Source of the DNA: Parahaliea mediterranea
GTDB taxonomy: Bacteria > Pseudomonadota > Gammaproteobacteria > Pseudomonadales > Halieaceae
Direction of reading: 5' to 3'
DNA: 64,000 nucleotides
Assembly: GCF_017255185.1 (NCBI RefSeq)
Contig: NZ_JAFKCZ010000008.1
Coordinates: 19,714 to 83,713, forward strand
Made by a program: the position numbers and the translations under genes. How positions within the stretch are numbered: position 1 is the stretch's first letter; each line of letters starts with the position of its first letter. The notes below the pieces were generated by a model that saw only the letters and a list, made by a program, of their open reading frames with translations, was not told the origin of the DNA and made no database searches. Positions 10,901 through 20,372 of this stretch are shown here, piece after piece.

Positions 10901-12427
10901 ATGCCCGATTTGACGCACAACCTGTCCCTGGCCGGGAACTACCTGCAACGGTTCCGCGACCGCCCCACCACCCACTTCATCAACGGCGCCTGGACGGCCC
11001 CCGACGGCGACACGTTCGACAACCTTACCCCGGTCGACAACAGCAGCCTGGGCAAGGTCGCCGCCGGCAGCGCGGCCGATGTCGACGCCGCCTGTGACGC
11101 GGCCGAACAGGCCTTTCCCGCCTGGCGGGACCTGAGCGGACAGGAGCGCAAGCGCATACTGCATCGCTTCGCCGACCTGCTGGAGGCGCGCGCCGAGGAA
11201 ATCGCCCTGGTGGAAAGCATGGATTGCGGCCAGGCCCTGCGCTTCATGAAGCAGGCGGCGGTGCGCGGCGCGGCCAACTTCCGCTTTTTCGCCGACAAGG
11301 CGCCGGAGGCGCGCAATGGCCAGGCCCTGTACCAGCCAGAGCACTCCAACCTCACCCTGCGCACCCCGATCGGGCCGGTGGGCGTGATCACGCCCTGGAA
11401 CACCCCCTTCATGCTGGCCACCTGGAAAATCGCCCCGGCGCTGGCCGCGGGCTGCACGATCGTGCACAAGCCCGCGGAATTCAGCCCGCTGACCGCCGCC
11501 ATCCTGGCGGAGGTCAGCGAAGAGGCCGGGTTGCCGCCCGGGGTGTGGAACATGGTGAACGGCTTTGGCGAGACCGCCGGCAAGCGCCTCACCGAACACC
11601 CGGCAATTCGCGCGGTCGCCTTTGTCGGTGAATCCGTCACCGGCTCCCACATCATGGCCCAGGGCGCGCCCACGCTGAAACGCATGCACTTTGAACTGGG
11701 TGGCAAGAACCCGGTCATCGTGTTCGACGACGCGGACTTCGAGCGCGCGCTGGATGCGGTGGTGTTCATGCTCTACAGCCTCAATGGCCAGCGCTGCACG
11801 TCCAGCAGCCGCCTGCTGGTGCAGTCCGGCATTCGCGATCGCTTCATGCAGGCATTGGAGGCCCGGGTCCGCAACCTGCGGGTGGGCCACCCGCTGGACC
11901 CCGACACCGAGGTCGGCCCGCTGATTCACAGCAGCCACTTTGAGAAAGTGTTGAGCTACATGGACATCGCCCGCGAGGACGGCGCCAATATCGCCGTGGG
12001 CGGCCACAAGTTTCAGGGCGACGGCGTCGACAGCAACGGCAACTACGTGCAGCCCACATTGTTCGCCGATGCCAGCAACAGCATGCGCATCGCCCGGGAG
12101 GAAATCTTCGGGCCGGTGCTCACCGCGCTCACCTTCGACACCGAGGAGGAAGCCATCGCCACCGCCAACGACAGCCCCTACGGGCTGGCGGCCTACGCCT
12201 GGACCTCGGACCAGGGCCGGGCCCTGCGCCTGGCCCACAAGATCGAGACCGGCATGCTGTGGATCAACTCGGAGAACAACCGCAACCTGCCCTCCCCCTT
12301 CGGCGGCGTTAAAATGAGCGGCATCGGCCGCGACGGCGGCGACTACAGCTTCGAGTTCTACATGGAGACCAAGAACGTGTGCATGGCCCACGGCACGCAC
12401 AAGGTCCCCGAGCTGGGCAAGCGCTAG
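10901..12427 (+). CDS. hpaE: 5-carboxymethyl-2-hydroxymuconate semialdehyde dehydrogenase
   Basis: This 508-residue NAD-dependent aldehyde dehydrogenase has GVITPWNTPF for cofactor binding, general base Glu-265 in FELGGKN and nucleophile Cys-299 in NGQRCTSSSR. The long N-terminus (residues 1-25) and overall order match HpaE, which oxidises the ring-cleavage product CHMS. The ATG has TGGAGG upstream. It is the first gene of the hpa operon, followed 13 bp later by hpaF. It is probably repressed by HpaR through the site just upstream. Genes for the next steps follow directly, which supports the assignment over a generic ALDH. Confidence 0.93.
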   Translation: MPDLTHNLSLAGNYLQRFRDRPTTHFINGAWTAPDGDTFDNLTPVDNSSLGKVAAGSAADVDAACDAAEQAFPAWRDLSGQERKRILHRFADLLEARAEEIALVESMDCGQALRFMKQAAVRGAANFRFFADKAPEARNGQALYQPEHSNLTLRTPIGPVGVITPWNTPFMLATWKIAPALAAGCTIVHKPAEFSPLTAAILAEVSEEAGLPPGVWNMVNGFGETAGKRLTEHPAIRAVAFVGESVTGSHIMAQGAPTLKRMHFELGGKNPVIVFDDADFERALDAVVFMLYSLNGQRCTSSSRLLVQSGIRDRFMQALEARVRNLRVGHPLDPDTEVGPLIHSSHFEKVLSYMDIAREDGANIAVGGHKFQGDGVDSNGNYVQPTLFADASNSMRIAREEIFGPVLTALTFDTEEEAIATANDSPYGLAAYAWTSDQGRALRLAHKIETGMLWINSENNRNLPSPFGGVKMSGIGRDGGDYSFEFYMETKNVCMAHGTHKVPELGKR

Positions 12428-12440
12428 GAGGGAGATTCGC

Positions 12441-12830
12441 ATGCACTTCGTACTCGAGTACTCCGACAACATCGACAGCGACACGCTGGCACTGCAGGAG
12501 CTGTTCGCCACCCTGCACGACTGCGCGCTGTCCACGGGCCTGTTTCCGCTCAAGGGCATTCGCAGCCGGGCCTACGCCTGCCACGACTACCGCATGGGCG
12601 ACGGCAACCCGGAGCACATGTTCGTGCACCTCACCGCGCTGATCGGCAGCGGGCGCTCGGCGGAGGAAAAATCGCTCGCGGCGGAGGCTTTCTTCGCCGT
12701 GTACGAGCGGCATTTCGCCCCCTGCTTCGACAGCCGGGGCGTGGCCCTGTCCTTCGAAATGAAAGAGCTGGAGCCGGTGCTGAAATACAACAAGAACAAT
12801 ATCCAGGACTATCTGGAGGCCGGTGCATGA
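12441..12830 (+). CDS. hpaF: 5-carboxymethyl-2-hydroxymuconate isomerase, lacking N-terminal proline
   Basis: This 129-residue member of the CHMI branch of the tautomerase superfamily isomerises 5-carboxymethyl-2-hydroxymuconate. The sequence aligns well with E. coli HpaF: FVLEYSDNI at the start, LFPLKGIRSRAY, FVHLTALIGSGRS, and a C-terminal LSFEMKELEP. The oddity is the first residues, MHF instead of MPHF. The family's catalytic base is the N-terminal proline exposed after Met removal, and no Pro codon is present at or just before the start. The start is set by GGAGGGAG upstream. The stop overlaps hpaH by 4 bp, so the gene is translationally coupled. Confidence 0.87.
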   Translation: MHFVLEYSDNIDSDTLALQELFATLHDCALSTGLFPLKGIRSRAYACHDYRMGDGNPEHMFVHLTALIGSGRSAEEKSLAAEAFFAVYERHFAPCFDSRGVALSFEMKELEPVLKYNKNNIQDYLEAGA

Positions 12831-13636
12831 GCACACTGAGCCAAGAGCAGATCGCGACCGCGGCCGAGGCCCTTTACCAGGCCGAGCGCGCGCGCAGGCA
12901 AATCGCCCCGTTGACCCAGAGCTACCCCGACATGGACATGGACGACGCCTATGCGGTCCAGTCCGCCTGGGTGCAGCGCAAGGCCGCCAACGGCGATCCG
13001 GTCATCGGCTACAAGATCGGTCTGACCTCGCGGGTGATGCAGCGCGCGATGAAGATCGACACCCCGGATTTCGGCGTGTTGCTGGAATCGATGTGGTTCG
13101 ACAACAACAGCCGCATCCCCCACGGCGATTTCACCGACCCGCGCATCGAGGTCGAGCTGGCCTTTGTGCTGAAGGAAAGGCTGTTCGGCGACAACCTGGG
13201 CATCGAGGACGTGCTGAACGCCACGGACTACGTGGTGCCCGCGCTGGAATTGATCGCCGCGCGCAGCTACCGGGTGGACCCGGAAACCGGCTATACCCGC
13301 ACGGTGATGGATACCATTGCCGACAACGCGGCCAACGCCGGCATCATCGTCGGCGAACAGCGCTTCAAACCCCGCGACATCGACCTGCGCTGGAGCGGCG
13401 GCATTCTCTACCGCAACGGCGTTATCGAGGAGACCGGCCTGGCGGCGGCGGTGCTCGATCACCCGGCCAATGGCATCTGCTGGATCGCGAAGCGCTTCGC
13501 GCCCCACGGTATCGCGCTGGAGCCTGGCCAGATCCTGCTGTCCGGCTCCTTTACCGCCCCGATCATCGTGCAACCCGGCGACGACATTCACGCCGACTAC
13601 GGCCCCCTCGGCGACATTCGCTGCCAGTTCACCTGA
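12827..13636 (+). CDS. hpaH: 2-oxo-hept-4-ene-1,7-dioate hydratase
   Basis: This 269-residue hydratase belongs to the MhpD/HpaH family and adds water to 2-oxo-hept-4-ene-1,7-dioate. It has SYPDMDMDDAYAVQ, GYKIGLTS, the metal-ligand stretch RIEVELAFVL (E-x-E), and C-terminal SGSFTAPIIVQPGD. Length and motif order match HpaH/HpcG. The ATG lies in the hpaF stop (ATGA). The product is the substrate of the aldolase encoded 16 bp downstream. Confidence 0.93.
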   Translation: MSTLSQEQIATAAEALYQAERARRQIAPLTQSYPDMDMDDAYAVQSAWVQRKAANGDPVIGYKIGLTSRVMQRAMKIDTPDFGVLLESMWFDNNSRIPHGDFTDPRIEVELAFVLKERLFGDNLGIEDVLNATDYVVPALELIAARSYRVDPETGYTRTVMDTIADNAANAGIIVGEQRFKPRDIDLRWSGGILYRNGVIEETGLAAAVLDHPANGICWIAKRFAPHGIALEPGQILLSGSFTAPIIVQPGDDIHADYGPLGDIRCQFT

Positions 13637-13652
13637 CCCCGTCGGAGATACC

Positions 13653-14465
13653 ATGAAAACGCCTCGCAATGCGTTCAAACACGCCCTGGACAAGGGCGAG
13701 CAGCAATACGGTTTCTGGCTGGGCCTGTGCAACCCGCTGTCCGCCGAACTCTGCGGCCTGTGCGGCTATGACTGGCTGCTGATCGACGCGGAACACGCGC
13801 CCAACGACCTGTCGGCGATGCACGCCCAGCTGCTGGCCATCGACAATACCCCGTCCCAGGCGGTGGTCCGCCTGGTGGACGATAGCGCGTCGCTCATCAA
13901 GCAGGTGCTGGACCTGGGGGCGCAGACCCTGCTGGTACCCATGGTCGAAACCGCGGCACAGGCCGAGGCCCTGGTATCGGCCATGCACTATCCGCCCCGG
14001 GGCACGCGCGGCGTGGGCACCGCCCTGGCGCGCGCGGCCCGCTGGAACCAAGTAGAGGGCTATTTCGATGACGCCGATGGCGAAATGTGCCTGCTGATCC
14101 AGGTCGAGTCGGTCAGGGCCCTGGACAACCTGGACAGCATTCTCGAAGTGGCCGGCGTGGACGGCGTGTTTGTCGGCCCCGCGGATCTCGCGGCGTCCAT
14201 GGGGCATCTCGGCAATCCCGCCCACCCGGACGTGAAAGCGGCGGTGGAAGACGCTCTCGGCAGAATCCGCGCGGCGGGCAAGGCGGCGGGCACACTGGCC
14301 ACTAACAAGGCCCTCGCGCGGCACTACGAGGCCTGTGGCGCGCAGTTCGTCGCCCTCGGGGTCGACACCCAGGTACTGGCCAACACGGCGAAGTCCATCC
14401 TCGCCAACCACCGGGCCAGCGGTGATTCACCGCCGCCGCAAGAGCCCGGAAACGGCGCGTACTGA
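13653..14465 (+). CDS. hpaI: 4-hydroxy-2-oxoheptanedioate aldolase
   Basis: This 270-residue class II aldolase of the HpcH/HpaI family cleaves 4-hydroxy-2-oxoheptanedioate to pyruvate and succinate semialdehyde. Catalytic His-48 is in LLIDAEHAPND and phosphate/oxyanion Arg-73 is in AVVRLVDD. Metal ligands are in LIQVESVRAL (Glu) and FVGPADLAASMG (Asp). It closely follows the E. coli enzyme, including RGVGTALARAARWN. The ATG follows GTCGGAGATACC. The C-terminal tail SGDSPPPQEPGNGAY is variable. It is the last enzyme of the ring-cleavage branch and is followed by the regulator hpaA. Confidence 0.95.
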   Translation: MKTPRNAFKHALDKGEQQYGFWLGLCNPLSAELCGLCGYDWLLIDAEHAPNDLSAMHAQLLAIDNTPSQAVVRLVDDSASLIKQVLDLGAQTLLVPMVETAAQAEALVSAMHYPPRGTRGVGTALARAARWNQVEGYFDDADGEMCLLIQVESVRALDNLDSILEVAGVDGVFVGPADLAASMGHLGNPAHPDVKAAVEDALGRIRAAGKAAGTLATNKALARHYEACGAQFVALGVDTQVLANTAKSILANHRASGDSPPPQEPGNGAY

Positions 14466-14481
14466 CAGCAGCGGCCCCGCC

Positions 14482-15432
14482 ATGCCTGCCCGCTCCAACG
14501 CGACCACCGCCCGCCCCCACCAGCGGGGCGAGTGGATTCCCAATATCAACCTGGGCGAGGACTACGACCACCGCTATGTCGATGCCGTCATACACTACGA
14601 CGCCCTCGGCAACCTGGCGGGCTTTTTCGGTCGCGACATGCCCGTGCACCGCCACGCCCAGTACCTGCAGATACACTACGTCGAGCGGGGCGAGGTCAAT
14701 TTCCACATCGACGACAAACTGTTTCAGGTCAAGGGCCCCGCGCTGTTCCTGACGCCCCCGGCGGTCCCGCACTCCTTCCAGACCGAATCCGGCGCCGGCG
14801 GGCACGTATTGACGGTGCACCAGTCGCTGGTTTGGCAACTGCTGAAGGGCGGATTGCGCAACGAAGCCTCGATCCAGCTCGACGAGGGTATCTGCCTGAC
14901 GCCCGGGGATCTCGCCGAGCGGCAGGCGGACCAGTGGACCAATTTACGCCGCGTGCTGGAACAGATACGCCAGGAATGGAAAGCGGACCTGCCCGGCAAA
15001 TCGCAGGCCCTGGAGCACCTGGTCGCCTTCCTGCTGATCCAGATCGCCCGCTTGAGCCACCGTCGCGCCACCAGCACCGCGGTGGCCAGCGACGACCTGA
15101 GGCTCTTTCACCGTTTCAACCGGCAGATCGAACTGCACTTTCGCGATCACTGGCGGCTGTCGCGCTACAGTGACGAGATCGGGGTCTCCGAAAGCCGCCT
15201 CAACCAGGTCTGCCAACGCGTGTCCGCCAGCCCGCCCAAGAAGATTATCCACGAACGCATTCTGCGGGAGATCAAGCGCATGCTGACCTTCGGCACGCTC
15301 TCCATCAATGAAATCGCCTACGAACTGGGGTTTTCCGATCCCGCCTACTTTTCCCGTTTCTTCAAGTCCCATACCGGCATGAGCCCGCTCCACTACCGCA
15401 AAATGTCAGAGGGGCCTCTTTCGGGATGTTGA
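14482..15432 (+). CDS. hpaA: AraC-family activator of 4-hydroxyphenylacetate catabolism, HpaA
   Basis: This 316-residue regulator has an N-terminal cupin (PVHRHAQYLQIHYVERGEVNFHIDD, about residues 54-80) that would bind the aromatic acid. A C-terminal AraC double helix-turn-helix follows (about 215-310: SRYSDEIGVSESRLNQVCQRVS, then NEIAYELGFSDPAYFSRFFKSHTGMSPLHYR). HpaA activates the hydroxylase genes in E. coli in response to 4-hydroxyphenylacetate. Here it directly precedes the hydroxylase and flavin reductase genes. The start ATG has no strong ribosome site and lies 16 bp after hpaI, so it is probably cotranscribed. Confidence 0.88.
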   Translation: MPARSNATTARPHQRGEWIPNINLGEDYDHRYVDAVIHYDALGNLAGFFGRDMPVHRHAQYLQIHYVERGEVNFHIDDKLFQVKGPALFLTPPAVPHSFQTESGAGGHVLTVHQSLVWQLLKGGLRNEASIQLDEGICLTPGDLAERQADQWTNLRRVLEQIRQEWKADLPGKSQALEHLVAFLLIQIARLSHRRATSTAVASDDLRLFHRFNRQIELHFRDHWRLSRYSDEIGVSESRLNQVCQRVSASPPKKIIHERILREIKRMLTFGTLSINEIAYELGFSDPAYFSRFFKSHTGMSPLHYRKMSEGPLSGC

Positions 15433-15519
15433 AAAGTACAATTTATCAAAGATTTTTTACATTTTAATTCCCGGCACCCGGGTCGATACTGGACGCCTCT
15501 ATAACAAGAGGACAGCGCG

Positions 15520-16713
15520 ATGCCATCGGCCCAACTACAAGCCATCCAAACCAACCCCACCATGCTGGAACGCCTGCAGGCGATACTGCCGCAGATCGCC
15601 GCCAACGCTGAACGGGCGGAAGAGCTGCGCCAAATGCCCGAGGAGAACGTCGAACTGCTCAAGGGCATCGGACTGCACCGGGCATTTCTGCCGAAGGCCT
15701 ACGGCGGCCTCGAACTGCCGCTTACCGAGTTCACCGACTGCATCGCCGCCCTCGCCGGCGCCTGCTGCAGCACCGCCTGGGCCTTCAGCCTGCTGTGCAC
15801 CCACAACCACCAGCTGGCGATGTTTTCCCGGGAGTGCCAGGACGAGGTCTGGGGCGACAACCCCGACGCCACGGCCTGCAGCAGTATCGCGCCCATCGGC
15901 CGCTACGAGGAAACCGACGGCGGTATCCTGTTCACCGGCGATATGACCTGGAGCAGCGGCTGCGACCACGCCCAGTGGGCGCTGGTGGGCTTCAACCGCA
16001 TCGGCAGCGACGGCGACAAGCTCTACTGCTTTGCCGCCATTCCGCGCCGGGACTACGAGATCGTCGACAACTGGTACGCCATGGCCATGAAGGGCAGCGG
16101 CACCAAGACCCTGAAGATTCGCGGCGCCTTTGTACCCGAGCACCGGATTTCCAGCGCGCGCGACATGATGGAGGGCCGCTCCAAGGGCTTTGGCCTGTAT
16201 CCCCAGAGCAAGATCTACTACACCCCGTACCGGCCGTATTTCGCCTCGGGCTTCGCCGCCATGGCCCTGGGCACGGCGGAGCGCATGATAGAGATTTACC
16301 GGGAGTACACCCAAAAACGCACCCGCGCCTACACCGGTGCGTCGGTGGGCGCCTCGATTCCCGCCCTCACTCGCCTCGCCGAGTCGGTGCACCAGGTGAA
16401 GGCGGCCCGCGCCTTCATGGAGGCGACCTGGCGGGAACACCGGGAACACGGCGAGCGCCAACAGTACCCCGACCGCGAAACCCTGACCTACTGGCGAACC
16501 AACCAGGCCTACGCGGTCAAAATGTGTAACGAGGCCACCGACCGGCTGTGGAAGGCGCTCGGCGGCAGCAACTGGATGCTCGACCGGGAGGCCCAGCGCG
16601 TGTGGCGGGACAACCACATGACCGCGGCACACGCCTATACTGACTACGATGTCTGCGCGCAAATCCTCGGCCGCGAACTGATGGGCCTGGAACCCGACCC
16701 CGGCCTGCTCTGA
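15520..16713 (+). CDS. flavin-dependent 4-hydroxyphenylacetate 3-hydroxylase, oxygenase component (acyl-CoA dehydrogenase fold)
   Basis: This 397-residue group D flavin monooxygenase has the acyl-CoA dehydrogenase fold. It resembles the C2 component of Acinetobacter 4-hydroxyphenylacetate hydroxylase and HsaA-type hydroxylases rather than E. coli HpaB. Visible features are SGCDHAQWALVGF and WYAMAMKGSGTKTLKIRGAFVPEHR (flavin/substrate loop), and a C-terminal helical ALGGSNWMLDREAQRVWRDNH. It would use reduced flavin from the next gene product to make 3,4-dihydroxyphenylacetate. The ATG follows AAGAGGACAGCGCG. The 87-bp gap after hpaA is AT-rich and may carry its own promoter. Substrate is inferred from the hpa context. 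Confidence 0.85.
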   Translation: MPSAQLQAIQTNPTMLERLQAILPQIAANAERAEELRQMPEENVELLKGIGLHRAFLPKAYGGLELPLTEFTDCIAALAGACCSTAWAFSLLCTHNHQLAMFSRECQDEVWGDNPDATACSSIAPIGRYEETDGGILFTGDMTWSSGCDHAQWALVGFNRIGSDGDKLYCFAAIPRRDYEIVDNWYAMAMKGSGTKTLKIRGAFVPEHRISSARDMMEGRSKGFGLYPQSKIYYTPYRPYFASGFAAMALGTAERMIEIYREYTQKRTRAYTGASVGASIPALTRLAESVHQVKAARAFMEATWREHREHGERQQYPDRETLTYWRTNQAYAVKMCNEATDRLWKALGGSNWMLDREAQRVWRDNHMTAAHAYTDYDVCAQILGRELMGLEPDPGLL

Positions 16714-16748
16714 GCAGGCCGGCGACAACGGTGAAGAATGTGCATTGA

Positions 16749-17297
<549 letters not shown>

Positions 17298-17370
17298 GAC
17301 CAATGGCGGCCTGAATGCAGGCATGCCTACACAGCTTACACGAAACGACTAGATTGACCGGAGAATTAGA

Positions 17371-18297
17371 ATGGGCAAGCTCGCACTCGCCGCAAAAATC
17401 ACCCACGTACCGTCCATGTACCTGTCGGAGCTGGACGGCCCCACCAAGGACTGTCGCAAGGCGGCCATCGACGGCCACCGGGAAATCAGCCGCCGCTGCC
17501 GCGAACTCGGGGTCGACACCTTCGTGGTTTTCGACACCCACTGGCTGGTGAACTCCGCCTATCACATCAATTGCCGCGAGGTGGCGAAAGGCACCTATAC
17601 CAGCAACGAGCTGCCACACTTCATTAACAACATGCCTTTCGAGGTACACGGCAACCCCCGCCTGGGCGAAATACTCGCCGAGGAATGCAACGCCCAGGGA
17701 GTGGAAACCCTGGCCCACGTGAACACCACATTGGACCCGGAATACGGCACCCTGGTGCCGATGCGCTACATGAACGCCGACCAGCACTTCAAGGCAATCT
17801 CGGTATCCGCCCTGTGCACAGTGCACTACCTCAACGATAGCGCGCGCCTGGGCTGGGCCATGCGCCAGGCGGTGGAGAAGCACTACGACGGCACCGTGGC
17901 CTTTCTCGCCAGCGGTTCACTGTCGCATCGCTTCGCCCAAAACGGCATGGCGCCGGACTACCTCAACCGGGTGTGGAGTCCCTTCCTCGAACGGCTGGAC
18001 CACGATGTCCTTGAACTCTGGCAGCAGGGTGACTGGAAGACCTTTTGCGCGATGTTGCCCGAGTACGCGGCCAAGGGGCACGGCGAGGGCTTCATGCACG
18101 ACACCGCCATGCTGCTCGGTGCGCTGGGCTGGTCTGACTACGATCAACCCGCGGAAATCATCACCCCCTATTTCGGCAGCTCTGGTACCGGACAACTCAA
18201 TGCCGTATTCCCGGTCACGCCGCAATCCGGCGCGGCGGTCCCGGGACCGCAGGCTTCGCGCACCCATAGCATGACCTACGGGGACAGCCGCCTGTAA
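17371..18297 (+). CDS. hpaD: 3,4-dihydroxyphenylacetate 2,3-dioxygenase (class III extradiol)
   Basis: This 308-residue class III (LigB-like) extradiol dioxygenase cleaves homoprotocatechuate to 5-carboxymethyl-2-hydroxymuconate semialdehyde. It has KITHVPSMYLSELDGP with the first iron-binding His, VVFDTHWLVNSAYHIN, and LASGSLSHRFAQNG in the C-terminal half, all as in HpaD. It is slightly longer than the E. coli enzyme (about 283). The ATG follows GGAGAATTAGA. The product is the substrate of HpaE upstream. This is the ring-opening step of the pathway. Confidence 0.93.
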   Translation: MGKLALAAKITHVPSMYLSELDGPTKDCRKAAIDGHREISRRCRELGVDTFVVFDTHWLVNSAYHINCREVAKGTYTSNELPHFINNMPFEVHGNPRLGEILAEECNAQGVETLAHVNTTLDPEYGTLVPMRYMNADQHFKAISVSALCTVHYLNDSARLGWAMRQAVEKHYDGTVAFLASGSLSHRFAQNGMAPDYLNRVWSPFLERLDHDVLELWQQGDWKTFCAMLPEYAAKGHGEGFMHDTAMLLGALGWSDYDQPAEIITPYFGSSGTGQLNAVFPVTPQSGAAVPGPQASRTHSMTYGDSRL

Positions 18298-18305
18298 CCC
18301 GGGCT

Positions 18306-18317
18306 TATAAACATAAT
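18306..18317 (+). promoter_or_regulatory. AT-rich 12-mer TATAAACATAAT, copy 2
   Basis: This is identical to the 12-mer at 16760 and lies just after the hpaD stop, 32 bp before the GTG of the Rieske gene. It could be a -10-like element or activator site for a Rieske/PhyH transcript. This is speculative. Confidence 0.3.
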
Positions 18318-18348
18318 TTCACACTGACAGAATTTGGGAGGACCCACC

Positions 18349-19446
18349 GTGAACATCGAAAGGACTTTTGTCGACAATATGTGGTACGCCGCGGCCTGGG
18401 AATGGGAAGTCGCGGAGGCGGACAACAAACTGGCCAGGACCATCTGCGAAGTGCCCCTGGTGTTCTACAAGTCCGAGAGCAAGGGCTACGTGGCCCTCGA
18501 CAACCGTTGCTGCCACCGCTCCGCGCCGCTGTCACTGGGGCGCGTCGAGGGCGACTGCCTGCGCTGCATGTACCACGGCCTGCTGTTCAATCCCGCCGGC
18601 GAGGTGATCGAAATCCCCGGCCAGGACCATATCGGCGCCAACATGAAGGTGCGCAGCTACCCGGTGTGCTCCAAGGGCGGCATGCTGTGGATCTGGATGG
18701 GCGATGCGGACAGGGCCGACGAAAGCGACATTCACGACTTCCCGCCCCTGAGCCAACCCGACCAGTGGCGCGGCTTCGACCGCGGCGACTACCTGCACTA
18801 TGACGCCAACTGGCTGTTGATTGTCGACAACCTCAGTGACTTTTCCCACGTCGCCTTCGTGCACGCCAACACCCTCGGCGGTTCCGAGGCCTACGCCTAC
18901 GACACCCAGGCGGAAGACCTGGAAAAACTCGACAACGGTTTCAAGGTGGTGCGCTGGCACCGCAACAGCGCGCCGCCGCCCTTCCACCGCAAGGTCATTC
19001 CGGCCGCGGAGCACGAGGTCGACCTCGACCGCTGCAACACAATGGCCATGTACCTGCCCGGTGTTTTCCTCATGGAAACCCTGTTCGAGCCGGTGGGCGA
19101 CAATGCGGACCAGGGCCGGCGCCGGGAGTACCGCAACTGCCAGTTCATGACCCCGGAAACGCGCAACACCACGCACTTTTTCTGGGACTACCTGCACGGC
19201 AGCGACCTCGACAACCCCGACATCGCGGTGTCGCTGAAGGACTCGCTGATGGAGGGCTTCATGGAAGACAAGATTTTCATCGAGGAACAGCAAAAGCTGC
19301 TGGAGAAGAGCCCCGACTTCGCGCCCAAGTCCTTTACCGCCGACCGGGCCTTTTCCCACTTCCGCAATCGCTGGAAAATCCGCTTGCAGGAAGAGGATGA
19401 GACCCAACCGCTACAAATCAAGGACAACCCGCGGCGGATTCTCTAG
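18349..19446 (+). CDS. Rieske aromatic-ring oxygenase, vanillate O-demethylase-like
   Basis: This 365-residue oxygenase has an N-terminal Rieske [2Fe-2S] site (Cys-54, His-56, Cys-73, His-76) and a mononuclear iron site in DNLSDFSHVAFVHANTLG. It has the VanA/PobA-type domain order (Rieske, then a START-like catalytic domain). GTG is chosen as start because GGGAGGA sits 6 bp upstream. Family members demethylate methoxylated aromatics or hydroxylate rings, and they need a separate reductase, which is not found nearby. Inside a homoprotocatechuate operon, O-demethylation of homovanillate to homoprotocatechuate is an attractive but unproven role. Confidence 0.85.
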   Translation: MNIERTFVDNMWYAAAWEWEVAEADNKLARTICEVPLVFYKSESKGYVALDNRCCHRSAPLSLGRVEGDCLRCMYHGLLFNPAGEVIEIPGQDHIGANMKVRSYPVCSKGGMLWIWMGDADRADESDIHDFPPLSQPDQWRGFDRGDYLHYDANWLLIVDNLSDFSHVAFVHANTLGGSEAYAYDTQAEDLEKLDNGFKVVRWHRNSAPPPFHRKVIPAAEHEVDLDRCNTMAMYLPGVFLMETLFEPVGDNADQGRRREYRNCQFMTPETRNTTHFFWDYLHGSDLDNPDIAVSLKDSLMEGFMEDKIFIEEQQKLLEKSPDFAPKSFTADRAFSHFRNRWKIRLQEEDETQPLQIKDNPRRIL

Positions 19447-19518
19447 CCCGCTCTATCCGCCCCGGGCCAGCCGGGGCATGCCCCGCCTTCGCGGGCGGAG
19501 AAACGGAGACCCACTATA

Positions 19519-20349
19519 ATGACACGCACGCTTTCCGGCATTGAAATCGAACGCTACCAGAGCGATGGCGTCGCCTACCTGCCCCAGGCGGTCGATCCAG
19601 CGTGGGTCGAGCGCCTGAATGCCCTGGTGGACGAGCAGCTGAGCCACCCGGGCCAGTGGGTCAACGACGGCAACCCCGGCCAGACCCGGGACCGCATGTT
19701 CACCGAGCGCTATATGTGGCAACACAACGCCACCATCCGCGACTACATCTTCCACAGTGGTTGCGCGGCCCTCGCGGCCCAGGCCATGCAATCCTCGTCG
19801 GCGCGCTTCTACTTCGACCATCTGCTGGTCAAGGAGCCGGAAACGGCGGCGCCCACGCCCTGGCACCAGGACATCCCCTACTGGCCCTTCAGGGGCAACC
19901 AGATTTGTTCCATCTGGCTGGCGCTGACCGAGACCACCGTTGAGGAAAGCGCCATGGAATTCGTGCGCGGCTCCCATGCCGCGCGCACCTATTACCGCCC
20001 GCAAGTGTTCAACGCCCGCAAGGATCACCCCAACCAGCAGTGGACCGGCGTCGACGGCGGCGAACCGGTACCGGACATCGAGGGCAATCGCGGCGACTTC
20101 GATATCGTGGGCTTCGATGTCAAACCCGGGGACGCGGTCATCTTCTCCGCCTGGACCCTGCACGGCGCCCGCGGCAATAACTCCGCCAACAAGCGGCGCG
20201 CGGCCCTGTCGACCCGCTGGCTGGGCGACGACGCCCGGTGGTGGCCCCACCCCGGCAGCGACCCGACGGTGTCGCAGGACGATGTCAACGTGCAGCCCGG
20301 GGCGTACCCGGCGGATGACCGGGTCTTTCCGCGGGTCTGGCCGCCCTAG
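19519..20349 (+). CDS. phytanoyl-CoA dioxygenase family (PhyH) protein
   Basis: This 276-residue Fe(II)/2-oxoglutarate-type oxygenase has the iron triad His-116, Asp-118 (WHQDIPYWPF) and His-215 (WTLHGARGNNS), with Arg-226/227 placed to bind 2-oxoglutarate. The ATG follows GGAGACCCACTATA. It is 72 bp after the Rieske gene and probably cotranscribed. PhyH proteins hydroxylate diverse small molecules; the substrate here is unknown. An aromatic acid or amine side chain would fit the neighbourhood. It is the last gene of the plus-strand run and convergent with the PhzF gene. Confidence 0.82.
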   Translation: MTRTLSGIEIERYQSDGVAYLPQAVDPAWVERLNALVDEQLSHPGQWVNDGNPGQTRDRMFTERYMWQHNATIRDYIFHSGCAALAAQAMQSSSARFYFDHLLVKEPETAAPTPWHQDIPYWPFRGNQICSIWLALTETTVEESAMEFVRGSHAARTYYRPQVFNARKDHPNQQWTGVDGGEPVPDIEGNRGDFDIVGFDVKPGDAVIFSAWTLHGARGNNSANKRRAALSTRWLGDDARWWPHPGSDPTVSQDDVNVQPGAYPADDRVFPRVWPP

Positions 20350-20353
20350 CGCC

Positions 20354-20372
20354 CCCCCTTAATACAAGGGGG
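20354..20372. terminator. hairpin between convergent PhyH and PhzF genes
   Basis: The stem CCCCCTT/AAGGGGG with a 5-nt loop spans the 9-bp gap and the end of the PhzF gene. No T-tract follows, so activity is uncertain. Confidence 0.35.
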
